DNA of 64,000 nt from Hydrogenobacter sp. T-8 (lineage in GTDB: Bacteria; Aquificota; Aquificia; Aquificales; Aquificaceae): assembly GCF_011006175.1 (NCBI RefSeq), contig NZ_CP048795.1:1294491-1358490 (forward strand), in the 5' to 3' direction. Position 1 is the stretch's first letter, and each line of letters opens with the position of its first letter. The notes under the pieces were generated by a model, which was not told where the DNA came from, searched no databases, and saw only the letters and a list, made by a program, of their open reading frames with translations. Made by a program: the position numbers and the translations under genes. Positions 26,816 to 35,473 of this stretch are shown here, piece by piece.

Positions 26816-28909
26816 ATGGAGACTACTTTACACAAAAAGCACGAGGAAAGGCTCTTCAAAGCTCTAGGAAACGAAGATAGCAAAGTGAAGAAGGCTCTTG
26901 AGTTCGTGGAAGAGAAGCATGCAGGACAGTTTAGAAAATCCGGAGAGCCTTATGTGGTCCACCCTGTAGAGGTTGCCATAATCCTCGCAGAGCTGGGCAT
27001 GGACAGGGATACGGTGGTGGCTGGGCTTTTACACGATGTGCTTGAGGATACAGAAACCACCTACGAAGAGCTAAAGGAGAATTTTGGAAAGGATGTGGCG
27101 GATATAGTGGAGGGTGTAACTAAACTGGGAAAGATACACTTCAAGGATGTGGAAACCCAAAAAGCGGAGAACTACAGAAAGCTCATCCTTGCCTTTTCAA
27201 AGGACCTAAGGGTCATCTTTGTGAAGCTGGCAGACAGGCTTCATAACATGAAAACCCTGCAGTTTTTCCCCAGGGAAAAGCAGGTCAGGATTGCCAAGGA
27301 GACCCTTGAGGTATATGTGCCCATAGCAAACCGGCTCGGTCTTTGGAGGATAAAAACAGAGCTTGAAGACCTATGCTTTATGTATCTGTATCCAAAGGAA
27401 TACGAAGAGGTCAAAAACTTTGTAGGTAGGAGCAGAAGAGAGCTTGAAGACTATTTGAAGAGAGTATTCATACCAAGGCTAAAGGAAGAGTTAAAGAAGG
27501 CAGGCATTCAAGCCCATGTGTCCTATAGACCAAAGCATTTGTACGGTATATGGCAAAAGACCCTAAGAAAGGGCATAAAACTTGAGGATGTGCATGACAT
27601 ACTGGGTGTTAGGGTTATAGTCAACACGGTTCAAGAGTGCTACCTTGTGCTGGGCATAGTCCATAGCGTATTCAAACCAGTCCCAGGAAAGTTTGATGAC
27701 TATATATCTCTGCCTAAGCCAAACCTCTACCAGTCCTTGCATACTGCGGTTATAGGTCCAAAGGGTAGGATGGTGGAGGTGCAGATACGCACATGGGAAA
27801 TGCACGAAAGGGCGGAGAAGGGTATCGCAGCGCACTGGGCTTATAAGGAAGGCAAAAGCGTAAAGGACGGTGGAGTGTATTCATGGCTGAAGAGCCTTGT
27901 GGAGAGCGTGCAGGGTAGCAAGAACCCTCAGGAGCTTTTGGAAAACCTCAAGCTGGAGCTTTTTTCCGAAGAGGTTTTCGTTTTCACTCCAAAGGGAGAC
28001 CTGCTGGTGCTTCCAAAGGGGGCAACGCCGGTAGACTTTGCCTACTACATACATACGGAGGTGGGTAACCACTGTGCTGGAGCAAAGGTAAACGGCAGGA
28101 TTGTGCCACTCAATTACAAACTTCAAAACGGAGACATGGTGGAGATAATAACCAATCCTAACAAGAAGCCTAATCAAGAATGGTTGAATTTTGTGGTTAC
28201 CTCTAAGGCAAAAAGCAGGATAAAGGCGGTTTTAAAGGAGCTTGAAAGGGAGAAATACATACAGATAGGAAAAGAGAAGTTTGAGCTGTATTTACAAAAG
28301 CTGGGTATTGGCAGAGAAATTTTACTGAATAAGCTCACTGAGGAAACAAAGGCAAAGACGGAAGAGGAGCTTTATCTACTTTTGGGAAGTGGAAAGCTCT
28401 CAAAGGAAAGGGTTTATTCCCTCTTTAGAAAAACCCAAAAGGAAAAGCCTCCAGAAAGGGTAGAGGACATACTTCATATAGACGGGCTTGGAAATGTGCT
28501 ACATACCCTCGCGGAGTGCTGTAATCCTCTGCCGGGGGAAGAGGTTTACGGCGTCATATCAAGAGGCAAGGGCTTGGTTATACATTCAAAGGATTGTCCT
28601 AACCTAAAGCATCTATGGAGTGTGTCAACAGAAAAAGTCATAAAGGTCTTGTGGAGCAAGTCTCAAGGACTGCATCCAGTAAGGTTAAGGCTTATAGTCA
28701 AAGACCGTATGGGTATTTTGGGAGAAGTGACTACCACCATAGCAAAATCTGGTGCAAACATAACAGAAGCCAGAACCAAAAGCCTGCCCTCTGGTCAGGC
28801 CTTAATGGACTTTACACTGCAAGTGGAAAACTACCAGAGCTTTTTGAAGGTCAAGGAAGCTCTAAGTGGTTTGGAAGGTGTGGAAAGTGTGCAGAGGTTG
28901 ATGGGGTAG
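26816..28909 (+). CDS. Bifunctional (p)ppGpp synthetase/hydrolase (RelA/SpoT)
   Basis: The 697 residues have the full long-RSH order: HD hydrolase domain (GLLHDVLEDTETTYEE, His-Asp at 73-74), the synthetase domain (FDDYISLPKPNLYQSLHT, VEVQIRTWEMHERAE), TGS (VFVFTPKGDLLVLPKGATPV), a conserved-Cys domain (LAECCNPLPGEEVYGVIS) and a C-terminal ACT domain (VKDRMGILGEVTTTIAKSGA). Both catalytic centres look intact, so it is a Rel-type bifunctional enzyme that sets the stringent response. It shares its 17-bp upstream gap with mreB. Confidence 0.94.
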   Translation: METTLHKKHEERLFKALGNEDSKVKKALEFVEEKHAGQFRKSGEPYVVHPVEVAIILAELGMDRDTVVAGLLHDVLEDTETTYEELKENFGKDVADIVEGVTKLGKIHFKDVETQKAENYRKLILAFSKDLRVIFVKLADRLHNMKTLQFFPREKQVRIAKETLEVYVPIANRLGLWRIKTELEDLCFMYLYPKEYEEVKNFVGRSRRELEDYLKRVFIPRLKEELKKAGIQAHVSYRPKHLYGIWQKTLRKGIKLEDVHDILGVRVIVNTVQECYLVLGIVHSVFKPVPGKFDDYISLPKPNLYQSLHTAVIGPKGRMVEVQIRTWEMHERAEKGIAAHWAYKEGKSVKDGGVYSWLKSLVESVQGSKNPQELLENLKLELFSEEVFVFTPKGDLLVLPKGATPVDFAYYIHTEVGNHCAGAKVNGRIVPLNYKLQNGDMVEIITNPNKKPNQEWLNFVVTSKAKSRIKAVLKELEREKYIQIGKEKFELYLQKLGIGREILLNKLTEETKAKTEEELYLLLGSGKLSKERVYSLFRKTQKEKPPERVEDILHIDGLGNVLHTLAECCNPLPGEEVYGVISRGKGLVIHSKDCPNLKHLWSVSTEKVIKVLWSKSQGLHPVRLRLIVKDRMGILGEVTTTIAKSGANITEARTKSLPSGQALMDFTLQVENYQSFLKVKEALSGLEGVESVQRLMG

Positions 28910-28946
28910 TTGGCATAAGGTGTATTTTACCAGTCGGGAAATTGTT

Positions 28947-28976
28947 TAAAAAAAGCCCCCATGCGGGGGCATGAGT
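28947..28976 (-). terminator. Rho-independent terminator after clpB
   Basis: GCCCCC (28955-28960) pairs with GGGGGC (28965-28970) around a 4-base loop. On the minus strand the stem is followed by TTTTTTT, the strong U-tract expected for clpB transcripts. On the plus strand the tail is weaker (ATGAGTTTTA) but might also stop relA/spoT transcription. Confidence 0.8.
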
Positions 28977-29076
28977 TTTATGCTGAGCGTCTTAGTCTCC
29001 TCGCCAGTGCAAGGACTGGAGGCACAAGCCACCAAAGCATAGAAGGGTTAGCATTTTCACTTAGCAGATATAACTT

Positions 29077-32031
29077 CTAAGAGCTCACAAACTCCAACTT
29101 TCCATCTTTCAAATCCACCATTACCCTTTGCCCGTCTTTTATCTCCCCCTTTATTATGAGGTTTGCCAGAGGAGTTTCCAAGTGCTTTTGAAGAGTTCTC
29201 TTGAGAGGTCTTGCACCGTAGGCAGGGTCATAGCCGAGCCTTACAAGGTGCTCCTTTGCCCCTTCTGTTAGCTCTATGGAGATGTTCCTTTCCGCCAGCC
29301 TTTTGTTTATGCTTACCACAAGCAGGTCTATTATCTGGAAGAGCTCCTTCATGGTCAAGGGTTTAAAGACAATTATCTCGTCTATCCTGTTTAGAAACTC
29401 TGGTCTGAAGTGATAACGCAGTTCTTCAAGCACCTTCTCTCTTGCCTTTTCAAACTCCCTTTGAACTCTTTCTTCGTCTCCGTCCACAGGTATGCTCAAA
29501 AGATACTGAGAGCCTATATTGGAGGTCATGATTATCACCGTGTTTCTAAAGTCCACCGTCCTTCCATGAGAGTCTGTGAGCCTTCCGTCGTCCAACACCT
29601 GCAGGAAGAGGTCAAAGACCCTTGGGTGTGCCTTTTCTACCTCGTCAAGGAGCAGGACTGAATAGGGCTTTCTGCGCACCGCCTCTGTGAGCTTTCCTCC
29701 CTCTTCGTAGCCCACATAGCCCGGTGGTGCACCGATTAGTTTTGCCACGCTGTGCTCTTCTTTGAACTCAGACATATCAAGCCTTATCAGGGCATCCTCG
29801 TCGCCAAAGAGTAGCTCCGCAAGAGCTTTTGAAAGCTCCGTTTTTCCTACGCCCGTGGGTCCCAAGAAGAGGAAGCTGGCTATGGGTCTCTTGGGGTCTT
29901 TTAGACCTGCCCTTGCCCTTCTTATGGCTTCTGAAACTGCAGTCACCGCATGCTCTTGGTCTATGACCCTCTTGTGCAGTTCCTCTTCCAATTTGAGGAG
30001 CCTCTCCATCTCCTCTTCCTTTAGCTTCGTGACAGGTATGCCCGTCCATTCGGAGACCACCTGAGCCACATCTTCCCAACCCACAAGAAGCTCCTCTGCC
30101 TTCTTGCTCTCAAGCTCTTTTAGTTCCTTCTCCAGCTTGACCTTCTCAATCTTGAGGTTTGCCTCCCTTTCGTAATCGCCCCTTTCAGAGGCTCTTAGTA
30201 TCTCTTGGTCAAGCTCTTCCATACGCCTCTTTATCTCCGATATCCTCGCCTCCACACCGCCAGATTTAGAGAGAAGGTCTTGCTTTTCCTTTTCCAGCTG
30301 AACCTTCCTTATCTTTAGCTGTGCCTCCTTCTCATAGTTGCCCTCCAAGTATGCCTTTTGTATTTCCTCCTCTAAGCTCTTTAGTCTTCTCTCTATCTCC
30401 TGCACCTCTGGCGGTAGGGAGACTGCCATGAGCTTTTTGCGGGCGGAGGCTTGGTCAAGGGCATCTATTGCCTTGTCAGGCAGTTTTCTAAAGGTCACAT
30501 ACCTTCTTGTGAGCTTTACCGCCGCCTCAAGGGCTTCGTCGGATATTTTTACCTTGTGGTGTTTTTCCAGCTTGGGCTTTAGACCCTTCAGTATTTCAAG
30601 GGCTTCCTCCTCTGTAGGCTCGTCCACGTAGATTGGTTGGAAGCGCCTCTCTAAGGCTGGGTCCTTTTCTATGTATTTGCGATATTCGTCCACCGTGGTT
30701 GCACCTATAACCCTTATTTCACCTCTTGCCAGAGGAGGCTTTAGCATGTTGCCAGCGTCTACCGCACCCTCCGCTTTGCCAGCACCCACCACGGTGTGAA
30801 TTTCATCTATAAAGAGTATTACATTGCCCTTTTGCTTTACCTCTTCCAAAAGGCTTTTAAAACGCTCCTCAAACTCTCCCCTGTATTTAGAGCCCGCTAT
30901 AATAGAACCCATGTCCACGGATATAACCGCTTTGTCTTGAAGCTCTACAGGCACTTCCTTGTTGACTATCCTTTGTGCCAGACCTTCTACTATGGCAGTC
31001 TTTCCAACGCCAGGGTCTCCCACAAGCACAGGATTGTTTTTTGTCCTTCTGAGTAGTACCTCTATAAGCTGGTTTATCTCCCGCTCTCTTCCTATAACTG
31101 GGTCCAGCTTGCCCTCCCTTGCCATCTGTGTGAGGTCTACACCAAACCTCTCAAGGGCGGACTTTTCTTCTTCCCTTAGCTCTTGTGCCACATCCTTCAT
31201 CCTTTCACCTCCTGTTATATCTTCTAAAATCTTACCAGCAATAGTATCCTTTGCTTCCAAAAGGCTCGCCACTATATGATAGGGCTCCACCTGAGAAAGA
31301 CCCTCAGAGACCGCTTTGTCTTGAGCCTTTTCAAGAACCCTTATGAGGTTCTGAGAGTAGTCAAAGGCAGGCTCTTTGCCAAAGACAATCTTTCCTACTG
31401 CGTCTATGACCCTCTCTGGCGAAAGCCCAAGCTCCTTTACCTGCTCCACAAGGCTTGAGCTCTCAAGAGCCTTCCTAATAAGCCCGTCAATGCTGAGCCT
31501 GTTTTCCAGGAATGCCTTCACATCCTCAGACCTAAAGACCGCAGAGAGGCTCTTCTCTACGCCTTCCAGCTGGCTTCTGTGTTGGCTTTCAAGCCTTTCA
31601 AGTCGGGCAAGCTCCACTTGTAGTTCCTGAAGGCTCCAGTAGTCGCCATACCTCCTCGCTTTCTCCAGTTCTGCCCTTATTCTCTCTTTTGCCCTCCTGA
31701 CCTTTTCCAGCTCTATTTGCACCTGTCCTATGTCGGACTTTACCTGCATTATCTTGCTTCTGAGGTCAATAAGGTGTTGGGCTTCCTGCTGGACCGCCTT
31801 GCCTATCTGGGAGGAGAGCTTTTCAAGGTATTCAGAGACCTTTTTGTAGAGACCCCTTGTGTCTACACCCCTTTTTTCAAGATACTTCGCCAGTGCGGAT
31901 TTTTCATCCACGAGAAGGGCAAGGAGTAGGTGATCTGTGTCCACTTTGCTGTCCCCGGCTTTCCTTGCAAGCTCCTTTGCCCTGTTTATGTATTCAAGGG
32001 TTTTTGCAGAAAGCAGGTTCTCACTAAACAT
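29077..32031 (-). CDS. clpB: ATP-dependent disaggregase ClpB, enlarged N-terminal region
   Basis: ClpB pulls apart protein aggregates with DnaK. It has two AAA+ modules (Walker A GDPGVGKT about residues 338-345, and [20 protein letters not shown]), the coiled-coil M domain ([20 protein letters not shown]) and the C-terminal domain. At 984 residues it is over 100 longer than the usual 850-870. The excess is a charged coiled coil of about residues 78-165 inserted between the two Clp-N repeats ([20 protein letters not shown]). Aquifex ClpB is similarly long. It has its own sigma70-type promoter, a good ribosome binding site (caggaggc) and a terminator. Confidence 0.96.
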   Translation of the reverse strand: MFSENLLSAKTLEYINRAKELARKAGDSKVDTDHLLLALLVDEKSALAKYLEKRGVDTRGLYKKVSEYLEKLSSQIGKAVQQEAQHLIDLRSKIMQVKSDIGQVQIELEKVRRAKERIRAELEKARRYGDYWSLQELQVELARLERLESQHRSQLEGVEKSLSAVFRSEDVKAFLENRLSIDGLIRKALESSSLVEQVKELGLSPERVIDAVGKIVFGKEPAFDYSQNLIRVLEKAQDKAVSEGLSQVEPYHIVASLLEAKDTIAGKILEDITGGERMKDVAQELREEEKSALERFGVDLTQMAREGKLDPVIGREREINQLIEVLLRRTKNNPVLVGDPGVGKTAIVEGLAQRIVNKEVPVELQDKAVISVDMGSIIAGSKYRGEFEERFKSLLEEVKQKGNVILFIDEIHTVVGAGKAEGAVDAGNMLKPPLARGEIRVIGATTVDEYRKYIEKDPALERRFQPIYVDEPTEEEALEILKGLKPKLEKHHKVKISDEALEAAVKLTRRYVTFRKLPDKAIDALDQASARKKLMAVSLPPEVQEIERRLKSLEEEIQKAYLEGNYEKEAQLKIRKVQLEKEKQDLLSKSGGVEARISEIKRRMEELDQEILRASERGDYEREANLKIEKVKLEKELKELESKKAEELLVGWEDVAQVVSEWTGIPVTKLKEEEMERLLKLEEELHKRVIDQEHAVTAVSEAIRRARAGLKDPKRPIASFLFLGPTGVGKTELSKALAELLFGDEDALIRLDMSEFKEEHSVAKLIGAPPGYVGYEEGGKLTEAVRRKPYSVLLLDEVEKAHPRVFDLFLQVLDDGRLTDSHGRTVDFRNTVIIMTSNIGSQYLLSIPVDGDEERVQREFEKAREKVLEELRYHFRPEFLNRIDEIIVFKPLTMKELFQIIDLLVVSINKRLAERNISIELTEGAKEHLVRLGYDPAYGARPLKRTLQKHLETPLANLIIKGEIKDGQRVMVDLKDGKLEFVSS

Positions 32032-32063
32032 TCCATGCCTCCTGTAAATTTATAATGACATTT

Positions 32064-32091
32064 ATAATATGCTTTAGTAGATTGTTGTCAA
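32064..32091 (-). promoter_or_regulatory. Promoter of clpB
   Basis: On the minus strand a consensus TTGACA (32086-32091) and TATTAT (32064-32069) are 16 bp apart. It overlaps the last codons of the upstream membrane-protein gene. No CIRCE or other heat-shock operator is seen. Confidence 0.75.
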
Positions 32092-33224
32092 GTTTTTGGT
32101 GGAGGGAAGAAAGCAAGTGGTAGAATTCTAAGGCTGTAGTATATGTTCACAAGCAGGAAGAGTGCGTAAAATATTGAAGAAAGAGTTGGGTTGAAGTTCT
32201 CATTTAGGAGTGCCAGGACAAAGGATGGAAGCCCCGCAAAGAGGTAAAACTTGAGAACTTCGGGATTTATAAGCTCTTTGAGCGTTGGAATCTTCTCTTT
32301 TCCAATCTTTGGTGCGTATACCCTCCACCAGTAGAGGAAGGGGACTATGTGGTAAGAGGCTCCTATGGTGATAAAGAGGAGGAAACCATAAAGCATACCA
32401 TCTCTGTGCCAGCCTATAAATCCATAATTGCCACTTCCGGCGGTGGATATGCCGATGGAGAGGAAGAAAACTGCCATAAAGAGACCGAGTATAAGATAAC
32501 GCACTGATGGGTCTAAGCCTTTGAGAGGGCTTTTCTTCTGAAGAAGGCTCTGGTAGACTACAAAGGCCAGTAAGAAAAAAGAGAGAAGCACAAATAGTCC
32601 AGAATAGGCTACAAGTTTCATGTTTCCCACATGCCAGCCATAAAGAAAAGGCGGGATTGAGAGGTTATGCAAGATAAGACTTATCCACCTTGCCTTTGGA
32701 TGTTTTAGTTCCTCTACCTGAAGCATGGGAACGAAGACATAGTAAGCACCTAATATTACATTAAGAAAAAACCCAGCAGTAAGCGTATGCTTTATCATAA
32801 GAAGGTTCAAATCCATGAGCATAAAAAAGCCAGAAAGGGCAAAGTATACACCTCCAAGCAGGAAGAATACCACAGATGGATCCCTAAGGCTTTTTGTGTT
32901 TATAAGAAGAAAAGCAAGGCTAAGAAGAGCAAAAAGAAAATAGAAATATGGGGAAGATGCAGGTTTGACAAAAAAACTGAAAAGATTGGTTAAAAACAAG
33001 GCAAGGTGGATATATGTTAACCATTCCCACCTTATGGCTATACCCTGTAGGGTAGGATACATCTGGAAAAGAGTGCCCATTATAAGAAGTGGGAAAGCTA
33101 TGAAGATAAGAAGCTCTGTATAGGCTTTCCCAAGGAGCTTAAAAAGGAGTGATAGGTCTATGAGGATAAGGCTGAGGAAGATGTATATAGATGTGAGCCT
33201 TACGAAGGATGCAGGTCTTATCAT
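32088..33224 (-). CDS. Polytopic heme-copper/NnrS-like membrane protein
   Basis: 378 residues with about 11-12 membrane segments and His placed within or beside them: IKHTLTAGFFLNVILGAYYV, LILHNLSIPPFLYGWHVGN, GFIGWHRDGMLYGFLLFITI and GASYHIVPFLYWWRVY. This pattern resembles the heme-copper oxidase subunit I fold and NnrS-like proteins of NO metabolism, without a clear CuB triad. It is the last gene of a five-gene leftward operon with DUF2249, DUF59 and cytochrome c' genes, opposite the nos operon. A role in NO handling or electron transfer in denitrification is inferred from context only. Confidence 0.6.
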   Translation of the reverse strand: MIRPASFVRLTSIYIFLSLILIDLSLLFKLLGKAYTELLIFIAFPLLIMGTLFQMYPTLQGIAIRWEWLTYIHLALFLTNLFSFFVKPASSPYFYFLFALLSLAFLLINTKSLRDPSVVFFLLGGVYFALSGFFMLMDLNLLMIKHTLTAGFFLNVILGAYYVFVPMLQVEELKHPKARWISLILHNLSIPPFLYGWHVGNMKLVAYSGLFVLLSFFLLAFVVYQSLLQKKSPLKGLDPSVRYLILGLFMAVFFLSIGISTAGSGNYGFIGWHRDGMLYGFLLFITIGASYHIVPFLYWWRVYAPKIGKEKIPTLKELINPEVLKFYLFAGLPSFVLALLNENFNPTLSSIFYALFLLVNIYYSLRILPLAFFPPPKT

Positions 33225-33700
33225 TTACCTACGAGCCTTCTAAGTTCTATAAGAAGTTCCTGGAACTTTTCGTCGGACATCCTTCTTATTTTCTTGGCTT
33301 GTCCGAGGTTCACAGTATGGGGTAATATCTTCCTCAGTATAGGGTTCTTAAGGGGCGTGAAGCCATACTTTATAAGCACATCAAGGGCTTCAGGAACCCT
33401 TTTTAAAAGCTCGCCTACGTTGGTATTCTCATCTATCTCAAATTCAAGCTCTTTTGCACATTCGGTTTCTTCAAATCTTAGAGGTTGTGAGGACTTTTTC
33501 CATATTCTAAGAAGGTATCCTTCCTCTGTCTCCCTCAATTCATAGCGGTATCCCAGCTCCTCAAGCCTTGGCAGGAGATGGGTGAAGGGTCTTGAACCAA
33601 GCACCTCAAGGGTCTCTCCCTCCTTAAGCTCCTCAAGAGCCTGAGCAACCTTAATCATAGGCTGTGGTGGTTCAAGGTTTCTCACATCAAGCCTTTTCAT
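33221..33700 (-). CDS. DUF2249-DUF1858 two-domain protein
   Basis: Residues 1-70 form a TusA-like DUF2249 domain (MKRLDVRNLEPPQPMIKVAQ, LEVLGSRPFTHLLPRLEELG). Residues 88-140 match DUF1858 (IDENTNVGELLKRVPEALDV, IKYGFTPLKNPILRK). Both domains are common in denitrification and NO-stress gene clusters, often beside ScdA/Ric-type repair proteins. It overlaps its neighbours by 4 bp on both sides (ATGA), so it is firmly within the operon. No catalytic residue can be named. Confidence 0.78.
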   Translation of the reverse strand: MKRLDVRNLEPPQPMIKVAQALEELKEGETLEVLGSRPFTHLLPRLEELGYRYELRETEEGYLLRIWKKSSQPLRFEETECAKELEFEIDENTNVGELLKRVPEALDVLIKYGFTPLKNPILRKILPHTVNLGQAKKIRRMSDEKFQELLIELRRLVGK

Positions 33701-33945
33701 GGTTCAACCCCGAATAGATATCCTTCAAGCTCCACATCAGCTTTGTAGCCCAGCCCTTCAACCTTTTCCTTAACCGCCTGCAGGAGATAGCTTCCTACAG
33801 GGCAAAAGGGGCTTGTAGGTTTTATTACAACTCTAAGCCTTCCCTGTTCAATCTCTTTCACCTCTCTTACCATGTTCATGCCAACTATATCCATACCCGT
33901 GTGAGGATCAATGACTTCCTTTAAGACCTTCAGCACATCTTCCAT
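33697..33945 (-). CDS. DUF59/MIP18-type iron-sulfur assembly protein
   Basis: An 82-residue single-domain protein with LKEVIDPHTGMDIVGMNMVR and KPTSPFCPVGSYLLQAVKEK, the family pattern in which the Cys of PFCPVG is conserved. Such proteins (PaaD, SufT, MIP18) help mature Fe-S enzymes. The context suggests service to a redox protein of the denitrification genes. It begins 2 bp after the cytochrome gene and overlaps the DUF2249-DUF1858 gene by 4 bp. Confidence 0.82.
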   Translation of the reverse strand: MEDVLKVLKEVIDPHTGMDIVGMNMVREVKEIEQGRLRVVIKPTSPFCPVGSYLLQAVKEKVEGLGYKADVELEGYLFGVEP

Positions 33946-33947
33946 GT

Positions 33948-34358
33948 CTATCTACCCCCTATTCTGTCTCTGAAAAGCTCATGGCAGGCAATACATCCCT
34001 GAAGCATGTTGGTATAAGTCTTAAAGGCTTGGTCCCTTTTGCCTTCCCTTAAAAATTTCATGACCTCCTCCGCACCGCCGTGAACCTGCTTCTCAAAAGC
34101 TGGCATAAATCTCATAAACTCTTCCCTTTTTGATGGGTCTATGTATCGTAGGGGTCCGCCCTTTGGTACGGGGTGTTCTGCTATCTCTCTGGCACCTTCC
34201 AGAACCATGGCATCGTTACCCAAAAGAAAGCCCTGAAGCATCTTGGTGGCTGACTGGTTTACCAATTGCATAACCTGTTTGAAGTTCAGCTCACTTTCAA
34301 CCTCATGAGAAAAACTCAAAGCAAACATCAGAAGTGAAAATACCGCAATCTTTCTCAT
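33948..34358 (-). CDS. Exported cytochrome c'-like/c556-like protein
   Basis: A signal peptide (MRKIAVFSLLMFALSFSHEV) is followed by a four-helix-type sequence with one heme motif CIACHELFRDR close to the C-terminus. C-terminal CxxCH placement is typical of cytochromes c' and c556. Cytochromes c' bind NO and protect against it. The 136-residue length fits. It sits second in the five-gene operon opposite nos. NO binding is inferred; it could also be an electron carrier. Confidence 0.78.
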   Translation of the reverse strand: MRKIAVFSLLMFALSFSHEVESELNFKQVMQLVNQSATKMLQGFLLGNDAMVLEGAREIAEHPVPKGGPLRYIDPSKREEFMRFMPAFEKQVHGGAEEVMKFLREGKRDQAFKTYTNMLQGCIACHELFRDRIGGR

Positions 34359-34359
34359 T

Positions 34360-34848
34360 TTACAACCTCCATATCCTTATCTTCCAAAAGTCCTCTCCAT
34401 AGTCCACATACTCCCACCCAACTTTTCCAGGAAAATTCATAGCTATCTGAAAATAGAGTGGTAAAGGGTCATGGTCGTTTACAATAAAGAAGGTCTCCGC
34501 CTCCTTGAGCTTAGAAAACCTCTCCATTACAAGAGAATGCCTTATACCATGCTCAAGGGGTCTGAGGTCTAAAGTCTCACCCTTTACAAAATTCTCCTGC
34601 CCGAGACTTATCTCGTAAAGAACCACCTTTTCCTCTGGTAGAAAACCAAATATATCAGCCCTCTCCACAAGAAAGTAATAGGGTGCTTCCGCCCTTCCAA
34701 ATCTATGACCGATTATATACCTGCCAGCACCCTTTGAAAGTATGTATAGCCTTCTGTATCCAAAGGCGGAGGGCATAAGCCCCCTTTCCAGGACTCTTAC
34801 TACAAGACCTTCCTTACCAACCCTTCCTTCAGTCAATACTCCGTGCAT
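34360..34848 (-). CDS. DUF2249 protein with a novel N-terminal domain
   Basis: Residues about 95-162 form a DUF2249 domain (LDLRPLEHGIRHSLVMERFS, FIVNDHDPLPLYFQIAMNFP). Residues 1-90 (VLERGLMPSAFGYRRLYILS, AEAPYYFLVERADIFGF) are not recognised. It may be a small-molecule or metal-sensing module. It is the first gene of the leftward operon, with a ribosome binding site (taggaggt) 7 nt before the ATG, and shares the regulatory region 34849-34990 with the nos operon. Confidence 0.7.
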   Translation of the reverse strand: MHGVLTEGRVGKEGLVVRVLERGLMPSAFGYRRLYILSKGAGRYIIGHRFGRAEAPYYFLVERADIFGFLPEEKVVLYEISLGQENFVKGETLDLRPLEHGIRHSLVMERFSKLKEAETFFIVNDHDPLPLYFQIAMNFPGKVGWEYVDYGEDFWKIRIWRL

Positions 34849-34990
34849 TTTTTTTACCTCCTAAGGGATAAATATGTGAGAGGGGGCAAAGTATGTAAAT
34901 GATTACAATCATATAAGTTTTTCTTATATCTTGACAAATTAATCTTAATCATATATTATTAAATAAATAAGAATACTTCGGAGGTGTGCT
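34849..34990. promoter_or_regulatory. Divergent control region of nos and the DUF2249 operon
   Basis: On the plus strand TTGACA (34931-34936) and TATTAT (34954-34959), 17 bp apart, form the nos promoter. On the minus strand TATTTA near 34870-34876 is a possible -10 for the leftward operon. Between them lies the perfect inverted repeat TGTAA-ATGA-TTACA (34894-34907), overlapping an FNR-like ATGATTACAATCAT (34899-34912). The FNR-like box would be centred about -60 for nos and about -41 for the other operon, positions usual for CRP/FNR activators. Both genes have strong ribosome binding sites. Confidence 0.62.
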
Positions 34991-35449
34991 ATGAGAAAGC
35001 TTCTCTTCATCGTCCCTCTGATGAGCCTTGTCCTTTCCTGCCAACAAAAGCCCGTAGAAAAACCTGCGGAGGCACCAGCTCAACCTGCAGAAGTAAAGAA
35101 GGAGGAAGAGCCGGCGAGCGATAAGGGTATAGGACCTATAAGGGAGGTCCAGCTTGGGCCCATAGACCAAGCCCTTGTCAAGAAGGGTAAAGAAATCTTT
35201 GATTCCAAGTGTGCATCTTGCCACAAGCTTGAAGAGAAGTATGTGGGACCACCCCTAAAGGGTGTTACAAAGAGAAGAAAACCCGAGTGGATAATGAACA
35301 TGATACTAAACCCTGCGGAGATGGTTCAGAAGGACCCTGTAGCGAGGGGACATTTAGCAGAGTATCCCATACAGATGCCCTTTCAAGATGTATCCCAAGA
35401 AGAGGCAAGAGCAATACTGGAATACCTGAGAAGCGTTGATGAAAAGTAA
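34991..35449 (+). CDS. Lipoprotein c-type cytochrome, first gene of the nos operon
   Basis: The start MRKLLFIVPLMSLVLSCQQK has a lipobox ending at Cys17. A Pro/Glu/Ala-rich linker (about residues 20-50) leads to one cytochrome c domain with CASCHKLEEKYVGPPLKGV and a likely Met ligand in YPIQMPFQD. It should be tethered to the outer face of the membrane and pass electrons to NosZ 24 bp downstream. Cytochromes beside nosZ are known in clade II nos clusters. The ribosome binding site is cggaggtgtgct. Confidence 0.88.
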   Translation: MRKLLFIVPLMSLVLSCQQKPVEKPAEAPAQPAEVKKEEEPASDKGIGPIREVQLGPIDQALVKKGKEIFDSKCASCHKLEEKYVGPPLKGVTKRRKPEWIMNMILNPAEMVQKDPVARGHLAEYPIQMPFQDVSQEEARAILEYLRSVDEK

Positions 35450-35473
35450 AAAGTTTATAAAGGAGGTGTTGCC

